Assembly: GCA_964591455.1 (NCBI GenBank)
Contig: CAZQDZ010000003.1
Span: forward strand, 62,001 to 126,000
DNA: 64,000 bases
Reading direction: 5' to 3'
DNA from: RFSX01 sp964591455
GTDB lineage: Bacteria; Bacteroidota; Bacteroidia; Chitinophagales; Saprospiraceae
Both the position numbers and the translations under genes were made by a program. Every line of letters starts with the position of its first letter. Position 1 is the stretch's first letter. The notes beneath the pieces were generated by a model. The model saw only the letters and a list, made by a program, of their open reading frames with translations. It did no database searches and had not been told where the DNA came from. Shown here one piece after another: positions 26,754 through 35,827 of this stretch.

Positions 26754-27233
26754 CTATAGAAAACGAGAATGCCAACTTTCACTCAAGGGTACTAACCATC
26801 TATCAATTAAGGCTTCCTTTGTGTCTACCAAGTTATCAAAGAATAAAGTCTCATCATTAATTAGTTTATCCTTGTATGCCTGGCCCAACTCATTTGTATG
26901 TATAGTGTGCACAACATCATCTTTAAGATAGGCAAATTGCATTCTGTCCATAAAATTGAGATTATGTGATCGGCCTAAGTCCTCTACCAAATGCACTGAT
27001 GCATCTATAGAGCATCCACTAGGCAATCTTTTAGGATCCGCGACTAACACTAAGAATTTGTAGTGAAACACTGTGGCATAGGCATCCAATTCATATCCGT
27101 GAGAGGCCCAGTTCATGGTAAAATCATAAAGCTTAGACATGAGTGCTTCAGTGGTAGATTCATCCATTACTTTATCTGATTGATACACCCACACTCTAGA
27201 GCTATCTGGTAATGCGATTAAGTCTCGTCTCAT
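26754..27233 (-). CDS. Conserved Bacteroidota protein (often misnamed ABC transporter ATPase)
   Basis: 159 residues, cytoplasmic. It matches from memory a small family conserved across Bacteroidota with LPDSSRVWVYQSD, WASHGYELDA, the central SGCSIDASVHLV with its conserved cysteine, and the ending ESWHSRFL. The family carries the name ABC transporter ATPase in many genomes, yet there is no Walker A or B motif here, so that name is unjustified. It is followed by the Spo0M-like gene on the same strand and is divergent from the phosphoribosyltransferase gene. Function unknown. Confidence 0.7.
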   Translation of the reverse strand: MRRDLIALPDSSRVWVYQSDKVMDESTTEALMSKLYDFTMNWASHGYELDAYATVFHYKFLVLVADPKRLPSGCSIDASVHLVEDLGRSHNLNFMDRMQFAYLKDDVVHTIHTNELGQAYKDKLINDETLFFDNLVDTKEALIDRWLVPLSESWHSRFL

Positions 27234-27283
27234 AATTCCTTTTTCTTCTAGTATTATTTCTTAATAAAATCTCTTAACAGTAA

Positions 27284-27312
27284 TTGAGATCCAAGATAAG
27301 TAAATACCTTTG
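27284..27312 (+). promoter_or_regulatory. Candidate Bacteroidota promoter (TTG-N18-TACCTTTG)
   Basis: TTG at 27284-27286 and TACCTTTG at 27305-27312, an exact TAnnTTTG match, with an 18-base spacer. It ends 36 bases before the ATG of the phosphoribosyltransferase gene. Pattern match by eye. Confidence 0.45.
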
Positions 27313-27348
27313 CTGTATAAGATTACGCTGTACACATTCGATTAAGTC

Positions 27349-27846
27349 ATGAGAATACTAGACAACAAGCAAATAGATCAAAAAATTAGACGATTGGCTT
27401 ATGAGATTTTAGAGGATAATTCACAAGTAAAAAAATTAATCTTTCTAGGCATAAACTCTAATGGGACCTCATTTGCTACATTGCTAGCAGATGCATACAA
27501 TAAGATTGCTACCTATCCTGTCACTGTAGGAGTTCTTAGACTCAACCCAGCTGACCCACTCTCTTCAGATATAGAATTAAAGTTAGACGAAGTCAAGAAC
27601 CTTAACAAGAAACATATTATTGTCATAGACGATGTGGCCAATACAGGAAGAACACTTTATTATGGTATGCTTCCTCTGATGGCTTACCTACCCAAAAAAG
27701 TCCAAGTTGCTGTATTGGTGGACAGGAAACATAAATCATTTCCTATAAGCGTAGATTATGTGGGACTTTCCTTGGCGACTACTTTAAAAGAAAACATTGC
27801 AGTTGATATAAAAAAAGCCAGAAGCAAATCTGTTGTTCTTGAGTAG
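27349..27846 (+). CDS. PyrR-like phosphoribosyltransferase
   Basis: 165 residues with the type I phosphoribosyltransferase fold. The 13-residue PRPP-binding motif IIVIDDVANTGRT is at 90-102, and FLGINSNGTSFA forms the pyrophosphate loop. Size and shape are like PyrR or hypoxanthine/uracil PRTases. It likely transfers ribose phosphate to a pyrimidine or purine base, but regulation of pyr genes cannot be claimed: no pyr operon follows it and pyrF is 20 kb away. It stands alone with its own candidate promoter. The 195 bases downstream hold nothing recognisable. Confidence 0.8.
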   Translation: MRILDNKQIDQKIRRLAYEILEDNSQVKKLIFLGINSNGTSFATLLADAYNKIATYPVTVGVLRLNPADPLSSDIELKLDEVKNLNKKHIIVIDDVANTGRTLYYGMLPLMAYLPKKVQVAVLVDRKHKSFPISVDYVGLSLATTLKENIAVDIKKARSKSVVLE

Positions 27847-28041
27847 TTTGTATCACTTTCGTTGACCGTTATTCTGTTTTAAGATAAGTTTAGTATTTCA
27901 CTTGAACCTAAGTAGAATAGGGTGTTTGAGTTCATTAGTAGCTCTTATTATATGTACTATAAAGCTCTTTTACTAGAATTATAAATAGAAACTGGAACCA
28001 ATACTATAACTTTCAGTTTTAATATATGCAGTGTATAAATT

Positions 28042-29178
28042 TTGCTTATGGCAAGAATAACCAAATATCTATTATTCATCTTCTTATTTGGAGTGTTGCT
28101 TTCTTCTTGCGAGGAAGAACCTTACCAGCTTGAGCCTGATCAAGAAGTATTAGATGAATTTAATTTTATACTAGCAGACAAAAGAGCTGATGAGGTTGTC
28201 AGTCAGCTTAGAACTCGACTTGTACAAATTTCCAGAGATGGTATAGCCTTCGGGCATCAAGATGCTACGGCATATGGCATAGACTGGGAGCATAGTGGCT
28301 TTCCTAGCCAAAGTGATATACTTAATGTAGCAGACGATTACCCAGCAGTTATAGGATTCGATATAGGCAGAATAGAACGACGACGAGGTGAAAATTTAGA
28401 TGGCGTTTCCTTTAATCTTATGCGTCAACTTATTCAGGAAGCACACAAATTCGGAAGTATAATTACCATTTCTTGGCATGCCGATAATCCAATTACTAGA
28501 AATTCACCTTGGGATACAAGTGGTGATATAGCTAGTATACTGCCGGGAGGTTCTAACAGTGTTAGATTAGAAACATATATTGACTTTGCGGCTGAGTTTT
28601 TAGGCTCACTGATTGATGAAGAAGGCAAACCTATTCCAATAATTTTTAGACCGTGGCATGAAATGAATGGAGACTGGTTCTGGTGGGGTGATGAAGCCCT
28701 GTCCCCTACTGAATACAAACAGCTATTTGAAGCTACAGTAGATATGTTTTCGAGAAAAGGTGTAAACAATTTACTTTACTGCTATAGTCCAAATTGGGCA
28801 ATTGATCTAGATGATTACCTGAAGTTCTATCCTGGTGATGAATGGGTAGATGTGTTAGGAGTAGACGTATATGATTTTTTAGATGGTGATTATATTAGTG
28901 TAGCAGAAGAAAGTATATCAACAATTTCCAGATTAGGATACGGAAGAAATAAACCATTTGCATTTACTGAGACAGGATTGGAGAATGTAGTTGAGAGCAA
29001 TTGGTGGACTGAAAAATTATATCCTGTGCTTCAAAACAGTGGCTTGGCATACACTATGGTTTGGCGAAATGATGTGGATGTGCACTGGTTCGGTCCTTTT
29101 ATGGGACATAACTCAGAAGGAAATTTTAGAGAATTTGTAGCTCACCCAGATATATTATTGAGTGAGGATATTCAATAG
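28042..29178 (+). CDS. GH26 beta-mannanase-type lipoprotein
   Basis: 378 residues (376 if the second ATG at 28048 is used). Lipoprotein signal ending at Cys23 (LLSSC). Family 26 glycoside hydrolase: GHQDATAYGIDW near 71-82, acid/base Glu207 in FRPWHEMNGDWFWWG, and nucleophile Glu310 in FAFTETG. GH26 enzymes mainly cut beta-1,4-mannans with retention of configuration. The lipid anchor suggests outer-surface display. There are no SusC/SusD or other polysaccharide genes nearby, so it is not part of a recognisable utilisation locus. A strong hairpin terminator follows at 29212-29249. Confidence 0.9.
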   Translation: MLMARITKYLLFIFLFGVLLSSCEEEPYQLEPDQEVLDEFNFILADKRADEVVSQLRTRLVQISRDGIAFGHQDATAYGIDWEHSGFPSQSDILNVADDYPAVIGFDIGRIERRRGENLDGVSFNLMRQLIQEAHKFGSIITISWHADNPITRNSPWDTSGDIASILPGGSNSVRLETYIDFAAEFLGSLIDEEGKPIPIIFRPWHEMNGDWFWWGDEALSPTEYKQLFEATVDMFSRKGVNNLLYCYSPNWAIDLDDYLKFYPGDEWVDVLGVDVYDFLDGDYISVAEESISTISRLGYGRNKPFAFTETGLENVVESNWWTEKLYPVLQNSGLAYTMVWRNDVDVHWFGPFMGHNSEGNFREFVAHPDILLSEDIQ

Positions 29179-29211
29179 TCAATGAGAATTACAATAAGAG
29201 AATTATGAATA

Positions 29212-29249
29212 AAAAAAACCTACCCTTTGAGTAAAGAATAGGTTTTTTT
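29212..29249. terminator. Bidirectional rho-independent terminator
   Basis: AAAAAAACCTA at 29212-29222 pairs with TAGGTTTTTTT at 29239-29249, with an inner CTTT/AAAG stem and a GAGT loop. It lies between the GH26 gene and the convergent OB-fold T9SS gene and can serve both strands. Confidence 0.8.
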
Positions 29250-29275
29250 ATAGCCGTAATCTTGAAAACTGGTTT

Positions 29276-30826
29276 TTATTTGTTGACTATTATTTTTTGG
29301 TGTGCTTTTCCATTGGCTGTGGATAATTCTATAATATACATCCCTATATCAATGTCTTCTAAAGAGATGATGTTATTTTTCGAAGTCCTTACTTTATGGC
29401 CATTAGAAGTGTACAGGCTGACAGATTCTAATGCGGAGAGGGAGTCCACAATTATGAAGTCTGATGCAGGATTTGGGTAAATTTTAAATTTTATTCTGTT
29501 CTGATTATCATTGCTAAGAATAAAGACAATGTCATCATTATATCTAGGGGTCATCTGATATCCACTATTTAAAGTCCCATCATTATCAGTATCGAATTGA
29601 CCACCAATACCCGTGTATGCTGCATCCAAAGTGCCTGGGAAAGAAGGTATATCTGCAACTTCTGTTTCGCCATCTATTCGCAAATTTACCGTATCACCAG
29701 AAGTGGAAATGAGGTTTACTGAGAAATCGTTTCCGTCACCTAGCCACCTACTTGCGTCCTCTACACCTTGCGGATTTATAGATACTAAAGACGATTCTGT
29801 GGTTTCGTCTAATGCTGTTATTTCTCTAGGTACAACAACGTCATTACCTGCACTAATTAATTCTATGTCTTCAAGTAGGATCTGAGTTAATCCAGCAAAG
29901 GATCCTACTAATCCCCTAACGGTAACCAAATCTCCTTCCTCTACTATATATCCAAATTGGTCATTTGCGCTGAAAACCGAAACACCTTGATTATTCTCAT
30001 CTATAATAGTAAATAAAAGGCCGTCTGCCCTGAGGTTAATGCCGTGCACAACAGCAGAGGTTTCCACTCTCTGGTCAAACAATAAAGGATTAAAGTCAGA
30101 AGTGTTGTTCTCTCGCAGATCTGCCATGGTTACACTGGTATATGTTACGGAACCAGTATTGTAAGGAGAAATATCTGCAGCAGATCGCGGAAATAATTGA
30201 TAGCCCGCATCAAATGGTTCGCTATTATCAAACTGACCACCTATACCTGTAACATCAAATGTGCCTATCGGTGGAAGCATTCCAGAGATATCGATATCAT
30301 TATCGATTCTAATGACAAAAGAATTAACGCCATCAGTCAAATCCACATTAAAACTGCCGCCATTTTCCCATTGGGATGGATCTGCTAATTCCACATTTCT
30401 AATGGTCACTAAATTGGATTCGCTTTGTTCATTTAGTTGTGAAACAATAACGGGATCAGGTACTTCCTCAGATGCTATGACTTCTATAAGTGTCGGTACA
30501 ATCTCGGCAAGTCCATTGAATTGGGTTAGACTTCCTGATATACTTAGTACGTCACCATCATTTACGGTATATCCAAAATCGCTATCTAAAGAGAAAACCG
30601 TAATGCCAATATTCTCCCCTCTGTCATGTAGGACAAAAGTTTGTCCACCAGGTCTGAAATTAGGACCTATGGCTATACCCTCTAAAGTTACCGTTTCTCC
30701 ATCCCTTAGCAGGACACCATCTGAATTGGTAGCTCTGGCCTCGGTAATAGTTAGTGTAGATTGACTATATGCTTGATTGCAAACAGCTAAGAATAAAATA
30801 GAATAGCAGGTAATTAGATATTTCAT
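29276..30826 (-). CDS. T9SS-sorted protein with two OB-fold-like domains
   Basis: 516 residues from the ATG at 30826; this start gives a proper signal peptide (MKYLITCYSILFLAVCNQAY), while a longer frame from 30901 does not. Two similar halves each hold an OB-fold-like beta barrel: GVLLRDGETVTLEGIAIG with FGYTVNDGDVLSISGSLTQF in the first, and FGYIVEEGDLVTVRGLVGSF in the second. Each half is followed by a lectin-like strand block ending in GIGGQFDN or GIGGQFDT and a GYQ motif. The end is a T9SS sorting domain (IYPNPASDFIIVD, GMYIIELSTANGKAHQKIIV). Such OB domains occur with secreted nucleases in Bacteroidota, but no nuclease motif is present. Ligand unknown. Confidence 0.85.
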   Translation of the reverse strand: MKYLITCYSILFLAVCNQAYSQSTLTITEARATNSDGVLLRDGETVTLEGIAIGPNFRPGGQTFVLHDRGENIGITVFSLDSDFGYTVNDGDVLSISGSLTQFNGLAEIVPTLIEVIASEEVPDPVIVSQLNEQSESNLVTIRNVELADPSQWENGGSFNVDLTDGVNSFVIRIDNDIDISGMLPPIGTFDVTGIGGQFDNSEPFDAGYQLFPRSAADISPYNTGSVTYTSVTMADLRENNTSDFNPLLFDQRVETSAVVHGINLRADGLLFTIIDENNQGVSVFSANDQFGYIVEEGDLVTVRGLVGSFAGLTQILLEDIELISAGNDVVVPREITALDETTESSLVSINPQGVEDASRWLGDGNDFSVNLISTSGDTVNLRIDGETEVADIPSFPGTLDAAYTGIGGQFDTDNDGTLNSGYQMTPRYNDDIVFILSNDNQNRIKFKIYPNPASDFIIVDSLSALESVSLYTSNGHKVRTSKNNIISLEDIDIGMYIIELSTANGKAHQKIIVNK

Positions 30827-31043
30827 AATGGATATATAATTTAAAATGAATGGAACTACAAAAATTCTGAATAGGAAATTAGGACTTTGTATTTCTTCCA
30901 CAAAAACCTAGAACTAATTTAACTACAATGTAGGGAAGCTCAAATCTTTAAAGGAATTTAGCTTGATCTAAATTTCCTCAGGCAAAAAAGATCTATTTAG
31001 GCTTTGAAAGGCTAATCATTGCCAAAAGCAGTCTGCCTAGTTA

Positions 31044-32423
31044 TTAATCAGCTACCTTAGGCTGTACTGGTATCGTAAATGAGAATTTAGTGCCGACACC
31101 TAATTGGCTTTCTGCTTCTATTTTTCCACCATGGTCTTCTACTATCCTCTTACATATAGATAAGCCTAATCCTGTGCCTTCATAAGAACTTTTAGAATTG
31201 AGTTGCTTGAATGGTTTAAATATTTGTGTCGTGTATTCAGGCTCCATGCCTATGCCGTTATCTTGCACAGAGAAAGAATGAAAATCATCTACTAGTGAGT
31301 AACTTATTTCTATATTCGGCGTTGTGGCTTCTTCTATGAATTTTAGAGCATTTGCAATTAGATTCTGTACTAACTGAGTAATCTTTACTCTATCTGCTAA
31401 TATGCTTTTAGGTAAGTCAGAGACTATTTTTATTTCGCCACCACTCTCAGTTACATTAGCACTTAGATATATACGAACCAATCTGATAACTGCAGAAATG
31501 TCTACTTCTTCTAGCTCTAATCTTTTCGAATCTATTTTGGAATAATTAAGCAAATCGGTAATTAGGTTTGTAAGAGTCTGAGTGCCAGATTTGATGTATC
31601 CAAAGAATTGTTTTTCCTTGGTTCCCAACTTATCCTCTAGTGTTCTTTCTATAATAGAGGAGAAACTTGAGATTGTACGAAGTGGTGCCTTCATGTCATG
31701 AGCCGCAATATGTGCAAATGATTCTAGTTGGGCATTCGACTCCACATATCCTTTGAGGCGATTGTTTATTGCTTGTAATTCTCTTTGAGACTTTGATATC
31801 TGCTCATTCTGGATTTTATTCTCAGTAATATCTGTGCCATAAACATAGACACCGATATTATTCCCTTCCAAGTCAAATGCAGGTATGTAAGTAGCTTTTG
31901 CAACTAACCTTTTGTTTGTATTCGCATTCTGAGTATTCAATTCTTTGACTATTGATTCTCCATTGAATACACGTTCGTATAAGGGCTTGACCATCTGAAA
32001 AAACATTGGCCCAGCTACTTCCTCTATCGTTTTACCAACGATATTATTAGCCTCAAGTCCAAACCATTCTGTGTACTTGCAATTGATATATCTATATTTA
32101 TATTCTCTATCTATATAGGCCATCGATGAGGTCATCGAGTCTGTTATTTGCTTCAATTTACTTTCTCCAGACTTGATTTTTTTACTATTAGCAGCTAGTT
32201 CTCTTCTTCTGAGTGAACGTATCTTCTTATAAGAATCTTTCAAGTCCTCAATTGTAGAATTGAGATGGTGTTCCATTATGACTTTGTCATTCTGTGACCT
32301 CCGAAGAGACTCGTCAAGTTTACTTATTTCAATTTTGAGGAGCTTAAATTGGTGTTGTATTTCGAAGGATTGGCCTAAGGTCAATCCTTCGAGTAGCTCT
32401 GATATCTTCTCTACTGGTTTCAT
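31044..32423 (-). CDS. PAS-domain sensor histidine kinase
   Basis: 459 residues from the ATG at 32423 (a 26-residue longer frame is possible). No membrane segments, so it is cytoplasmic. An N-terminal coiled coil (about 1-90) is followed by a PAS domain (SMAYIDREYKYRYINCKYTE, then VYGTDITENK), a HisKA box (ESFAHIAAHDMKAPLRTISS) with phospho-acceptor His, and an ATPase domain (LIANALKF, DNGIGMEPEY, GTGLGLSICKRIVEDHGG). No response regulator lies next to it, so it is an orphan kinase. The stimulus is unknown. Confidence 0.9.
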   Translation of the reverse strand: MKPVEKISELLEGLTLGQSFEIQHQFKLLKIEISKLDESLRRSQNDKVIMEHHLNSTIEDLKDSYKKIRSLRRRELAANSKKIKSGESKLKQITDSMTSSMAYIDREYKYRYINCKYTEWFGLEANNIVGKTIEEVAGPMFFQMVKPLYERVFNGESIVKELNTQNANTNKRLVAKATYIPAFDLEGNNIGVYVYGTDITENKIQNEQISKSQRELQAINNRLKGYVESNAQLESFAHIAAHDMKAPLRTISSFSSIIERTLEDKLGTKEKQFFGYIKSGTQTLTNLITDLLNYSKIDSKRLELEEVDISAVIRLVRIYLSANVTESGGEIKIVSDLPKSILADRVKITQLVQNLIANALKFIEEATTPNIEISYSLVDDFHSFSVQDNGIGMEPEYTTQIFKPFKQLNSKSSYEGTGLGLSICKRIVEDHGGKIEAESQLGVGTKFSFTIPVQPKVAD

Positions 32424-32603
32424 AATTAAATTAACTTTATTGGGGTAGTTGGACAGAGAAGAAAAATTGGATATAAGACAAAAACCAAATTTCTTGCCCA
32501 CTACTTAGAAATGTAAAAGAGTTGTCAGAAAAAATCAACAACACTGCTAGAAATGAAAAAGAGCTGACATTTAGCGGTTATCGTGATATATACATCATCA
32601 GAC

Positions 32604-32637
32604 AAAAAAAGTAGACCACACATATGATCTACTTTTT
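32604..32637 (-). terminator. Rho-independent terminator after the type III PKS gene
   Basis: A run of seven A plus GTAGA (32604-32615) pairs with TCTACTTTTT (32628-32637). On the minus strand the stem is followed by a T-run, 46 bases after the stop of the polyketide synthase gene. Confidence 0.7.
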
Positions 32638-32682
32638 AATTCACCCAATATTTTTAGCGCTTTGCCTTACAAATACTTATGC

Positions 32683-33837
32683 TTAATAAGCTAAAACCGG
32701 TACAAGCTCTCGTTTTGCAATCCTATTGCTTTGGTGTGATGTTTCTAAAGAGGAGTCTGTTTTTGTACTAACGGCATTTGGTAGAACTTTGCATAAGCTG
32801 TATTCCATGTGTATGCCAGGTCCTAATCCCATAAGATACCCCAATCCTGGCTTCTCGCAATTTGCTAAAGCTCTATCCATCGCAGTCATAATAGAGACTG
32901 CACTTTGATTTCCATATTGTCTGAATGTTTCTAAAGTAAGTTCTAACTTATCAGATTCGAGGCCCATAGTCTCTCCAAAAGCTTCCATTACTTTAGGCCC
33001 ACCTGCATGCATAATCCAATAATCTATATCAGATATGTCCACACCGCTATTATTGAGCATTTGGTTAATTGGCTCAGCAACATTTTCTCGGATGAGGTTA
33101 GGCAATTTATAATCAACATGTGAATGTATACCTTCGTCAGTCATCCATTGGCCCACAGCAAAATTACTACCAGAGAAAAGATAAGATTTGGAATCCATAA
33201 TTTCTACTTTGGAATCATTCGCAAGAGGATGATTTCTTCCTACCATTAGCGCAGATGCATATCCATCTCCAAAAATTGAATTCGCGACAATGACTGAAAT
33301 AGAATCAGGTCTTTCATATTGTGTGCATAAAGTTTCTGCAGCACACACAAGAAAGGCTTTTTCTGGCATAGCGTTAAGTAAGTCCTTTACTCTATGAATT
33401 CCAGCTATCCCTCCAGAGCATCCTAATCCAGTGATAGGTAATCTGATTATATCTGGTCTAAGACCTAACTTATCTTGAAGTAGAACATCCAGATGTGGGG
33501 TTACCATACCTGTAGTAGAAACCAAGCATATACCATCTATCTGGTCAGGAGTAAGTCCACTATCACTAATAAGTCTGCAACATTGTTTTTCTAAATGTTC
33601 GACTGATATTTCTTTCCAAAGCTTGAATTTTTCTTCAATCATTTTGTTTTCAGTCATGTACGAATACTCTTCAACAGTGGCACTGAAGTGTCTCTTTTTT
33701 ATTTGTGAGCCGTCTAATATTCTCTCAAGAATATTAGCCATTCTTGGCTGTATCTTTTTAACTAGGAAATCATAGAATTCACTTTGTGTGAGATGATAAC
33801 TGGGAACCGTAGATGAGATTGAGTGGATGAATGACAT
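32683..33837 (-). CDS. Type III polyketide synthase (chalcone/stilbene synthase-like)
   Basis: 384 residues, normal for the family. The full catalytic triad is visible: Cys140 in TGLGCSGGIAG, His277 in IMHAGGPKV and Asn310 in QYGNQSAV. The closing GLGPGIHMEY segment matches the GFGPG motif of type III PKS. These cytoplasmic homodimers condense malonyl-CoA units onto an acyl-CoA starter to make pyrones, resorcinols or chalcone-like products. No methyltransferase, oxidoreductase or transporter lies beside it, so it is a lone gene; product unknown. It has its own terminator and a candidate -7 element upstream. Confidence 0.9.
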   Translation of the reverse strand: MSFIHSISSTVPSYHLTQSEFYDFLVKKIQPRMANILERILDGSQIKKRHFSATVEEYSYMTENKMIEEKFKLWKEISVEHLEKQCCRLISDSGLTPDQIDGICLVSTTGMVTPHLDVLLQDKLGLRPDIIRLPITGLGCSGGIAGIHRVKDLLNAMPEKAFLVCAAETLCTQYERPDSISVIVANSIFGDGYASALMVGRNHPLANDSKVEIMDSKSYLFSGSNFAVGQWMTDEGIHSHVDYKLPNLIRENVAEPINQMLNNSGVDISDIDYWIMHAGGPKVMEAFGETMGLESDKLELTLETFRQYGNQSAVSIMTAMDRALANCEKPGLGYLMGLGPGIHMEYSLCKVLPNAVSTKTDSSLETSHQSNRIAKRELVPVLAY

Positions 33838-33875
33838 AATTTAAAATTTAAGCGTTCTTAAAAAACTTATTATTT

Positions 33876-33883
33876 CAAACTTA
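33876..33883 (-). promoter_or_regulatory. Candidate -7 promoter element for the type III PKS gene
   Basis: On the minus strand it reads TAAGTTTG, an exact TAnnTTTG match, 38 bases upstream of the ATG at 33837. The nearest TTTG upstream is 26 bases away, longer than the usual spacer. Confidence 0.3.
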
Positions 33884-34094
33884 AATCATCCCTAATAGGC
33901 CATATGTCACAAATACATAGTATTATGTAAAAATATTAAATCACATATAGCTGATAATCAATGTATTAAACAAAACATGCTAAAAAAATGATATAAATAA
34001 TGGTGTCTAAATAAATGGAATTAGTCGCAATAAAATTCATAATTCTACTGATATGGCATGTATCCTACTAATAAGTAGGTAGTAGAAGGTTTAC

Positions 34095-35015
34095 TTAATT
34101 TGGTTTGAATAGCTCCATAACCATACACCTAACACTGCCACCCCCAAAATGCTCGATGGTAGGAATCGGAATACTGAGCAACTTATTGTAGGTTTTTAAT
34201 TTATCTATTTGGCTGCTTGTCAATGAGTCATAAGCAGCAGAAGACATAATCATTATAGGCTGACCTAGCTTGCTTTTGATTTGAAGCATGTTTCCTGCAA
34301 ATTGTTCCATTTGGTTATAGTTAATCTCAATAATCTCTTTTCCCGAATTTGAGAGCTTTTCGACAACCTCTTTTCTTTCTTCGATGTCTCTTATGCTTTC
34401 TAGACAAATAACCACCTGATCTTTAGCAATTGCCATCATTACATTGGTATGATAGATAGGGCTATTGCTTCTGTCTGTTGCGTGAAAAACTATTTTTTGG
34501 TAGTTGTACAGGACAGCAAATTTCTCTAGAACCTTAATATCAGTTCTTTTGCTTATGCAAGCATATACTATCTTATTGGACCTGTCAAAAACCAAGCTAC
34601 CTGTGCCTTCTAAGTATTTCTCTTCGTCCTCATGGTACTCAAAACTGTATCTCTTTCTGTAATTATATTCTTCAGTTAGCTGAGTCACGATATCTTCCCT
34701 TCTTTCATTTCTTCGAGAAGCAGCCATCATAGGATAAGTCACTAAAGTCCCATTGCTATGAGAGCTAATCCAATTATTAGGGAATATAGCGTCAGGCTTT
34801 ATTGGATGCTCGGTGTCTTGTATTACAATTACATTGACATCTGCATCCTGCAAGGATTTAACCATATTATCAAACTCTACAATAGCTTTCTCTGATACTT
34901 CAGTTTTCTTACCTGACATATCATTCTGAAACTTATTGTCTGCCAGCGTATCTGGGTTTGAGCCAAAATGAGCTGGCCTAATCATTAGCACTGTATTTGT
35001 CAATCCGTCTTTCAT
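34095..35015 (-). CDS. ctlX: Citrulline hydrolase-type amidinotransferase-fold enzyme (CtlX family)
   Basis: 306 residues. The protein has the guanidine-modifying pentein fold: MIRPAHFGSNPDTL opening, FPNNWISSH, LEGTGSLVFDR with acidic residue, SPIYHTNVMM with catalytic His, and Cys297 in GGGSVRCMVM. This arrangement matches the CtlX group, which in Francisella hydrolyses citrulline to ornithine. Its start overlaps the stop of the queuosine-precursor-transporter gene by 4 bases (ATGA), so the two are translationally coupled. The rocD gene, which uses ornithine, is 3.6 kb away. Substrate assignment is by family. Confidence 0.8.
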   Translation of the reverse strand: MKDGLTNTVLMIRPAHFGSNPDTLADNKFQNDMSGKKTEVSEKAIVEFDNMVKSLQDADVNVIVIQDTEHPIKPDAIFPNNWISSHSNGTLVTYPMMAASRRNERREDIVTQLTEEYNYRKRYSFEYHEDEEKYLEGTGSLVFDRSNKIVYACISKRTDIKVLEKFAVLYNYQKIVFHATDRSNSPIYHTNVMMAIAKDQVVICLESIRDIEERKEVVEKLSNSGKEIIEINYNQMEQFAGNMLQIKSKLGQPIMIMSSAAYDSLTSSQIDKLKTYNKLLSIPIPTIEHFGGGSVRCMVMELFKPN

Positions 35016-35788
35016 AGCCTTGAAGCTTGGTTTTTTAATTTATCCGCAAGATTATGACCTAAATAGTTGTCAATCAAAAAATGAGCTAAATAAATTATAG
35101 GTGTTAATGTTATTGCAATCAGAAATTTGTAGATATAATTCACAGTACCGATGGCAAGAACTCTCGATAACTCCCAGTCTGCGCCAATGTAGAAGGCTAT
35201 AATCAGGACGACAAAGCTATCTACAAACTGGGAAATAAGTGTAGAACCAGTGGCTCTAAGCCATACCAATTTAGCTTTGGTCATAATTCTCAATCGATGG
35301 AATACAATCACATCTAATATTTGCCCTATAAGAAATGCAACAATAGAACCGAATACTATCCAAAGCCCTTGCCCGAATATTCGTCTAAAGGCTAAGTTCA
35401 TACTTGTCAGACTCTCTCCTTCTGTTTCTGATATACCACTTATGCTGTCCCACCATCCATTTGGTGCAAGATGGATAGCCATGTAGATGACAATGAAAGC
35501 ATATGAAATTAGCCCTACTGTAAGGTAGCTAAGAAATTTGATACCCCGCATGCCGTAGTATTCATTTATAATGTCAGTCATAATGAATACAACTGGCCAT
35601 AGAAGGACACCTGCAGTTAGATTAAAGCTTAAATTGCTCTGTCCAAAGAAACTCAAACTAACTGGCTCAAATCCTAAAGTTTCTTCCAAAGAAAATATCT
35701 TTACACCAATGAATTCTGCTATGATTGCATTGGTAATGAAGAATCCTCCAAGTATTAAGAAAAGCACTACAGATTTATCCTTGAACAT
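35012..35788 (-). CDS. yhhQ: Queuosine precursor transporter (YhhQ/VUT family)
   Basis: 258 residues with six or seven hydrophobic segments. Family-typical parts are NAIIAEFIGVKI, LLWPVVFIMTDIINEYYG, FGSIVAFLIGQILDVIVFHR and STLISQFVDSFVVLIIAFYI. The YhhQ group imports queuosine precursors (preQ0/preQ1 or queuine-like bases) used in tRNA modification. It is somewhat longer than the usual 220-230 residues, with extra sequence around 55 and 120-140. It is first in a two-gene leftward operon with ctlX, and its start is divergent from hscA with 39 bases between. Confidence 0.85.
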   Translation of the reverse strand: MFKDKSVVLFLILGGFFITNAIIAEFIGVKIFSLEETLGFEPVSLSFFGQSNLSFNLTAGVLLWPVVFIMTDIINEYYGMRGIKFLSYLTVGLISYAFIVIYMAIHLAPNGWWDSISGISETEGESLTSMNLAFRRIFGQGLWIVFGSIVAFLIGQILDVIVFHRLRIMTKAKLVWLRATGSTLISQFVDSFVVLIIAFYIGADWELSRVLAIGTVNYIYKFLIAITLTPIIYLAHFLIDNYLGHNLADKLKNQASRL

Positions 35789-35827
35789 ATGCTATTACTT
35801 TACGTTTAAGCTGTCTTTTGACTGGAT

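Noticed and set aside
27847..28041. Gap before the GH26 gene as a possible small RNA
   Set aside because: No stable hairpin, terminator or promoter pair that I can point to; a TAAATTTTG near 28035 has the wrong spacing for a -7 element.
30827..30901. 25-codon extension of the OB-fold T9SS protein
   Set aside because: The inner ATG at 30826 starts a proper signal peptide; the extension would disrupt it.
33838..34094. 257-base gap with a CCTACT/AGTAGG hairpin at 34064-34079
   Set aside because: The stem is only six pairs and has no T-run on either side, so I do not call a terminator.
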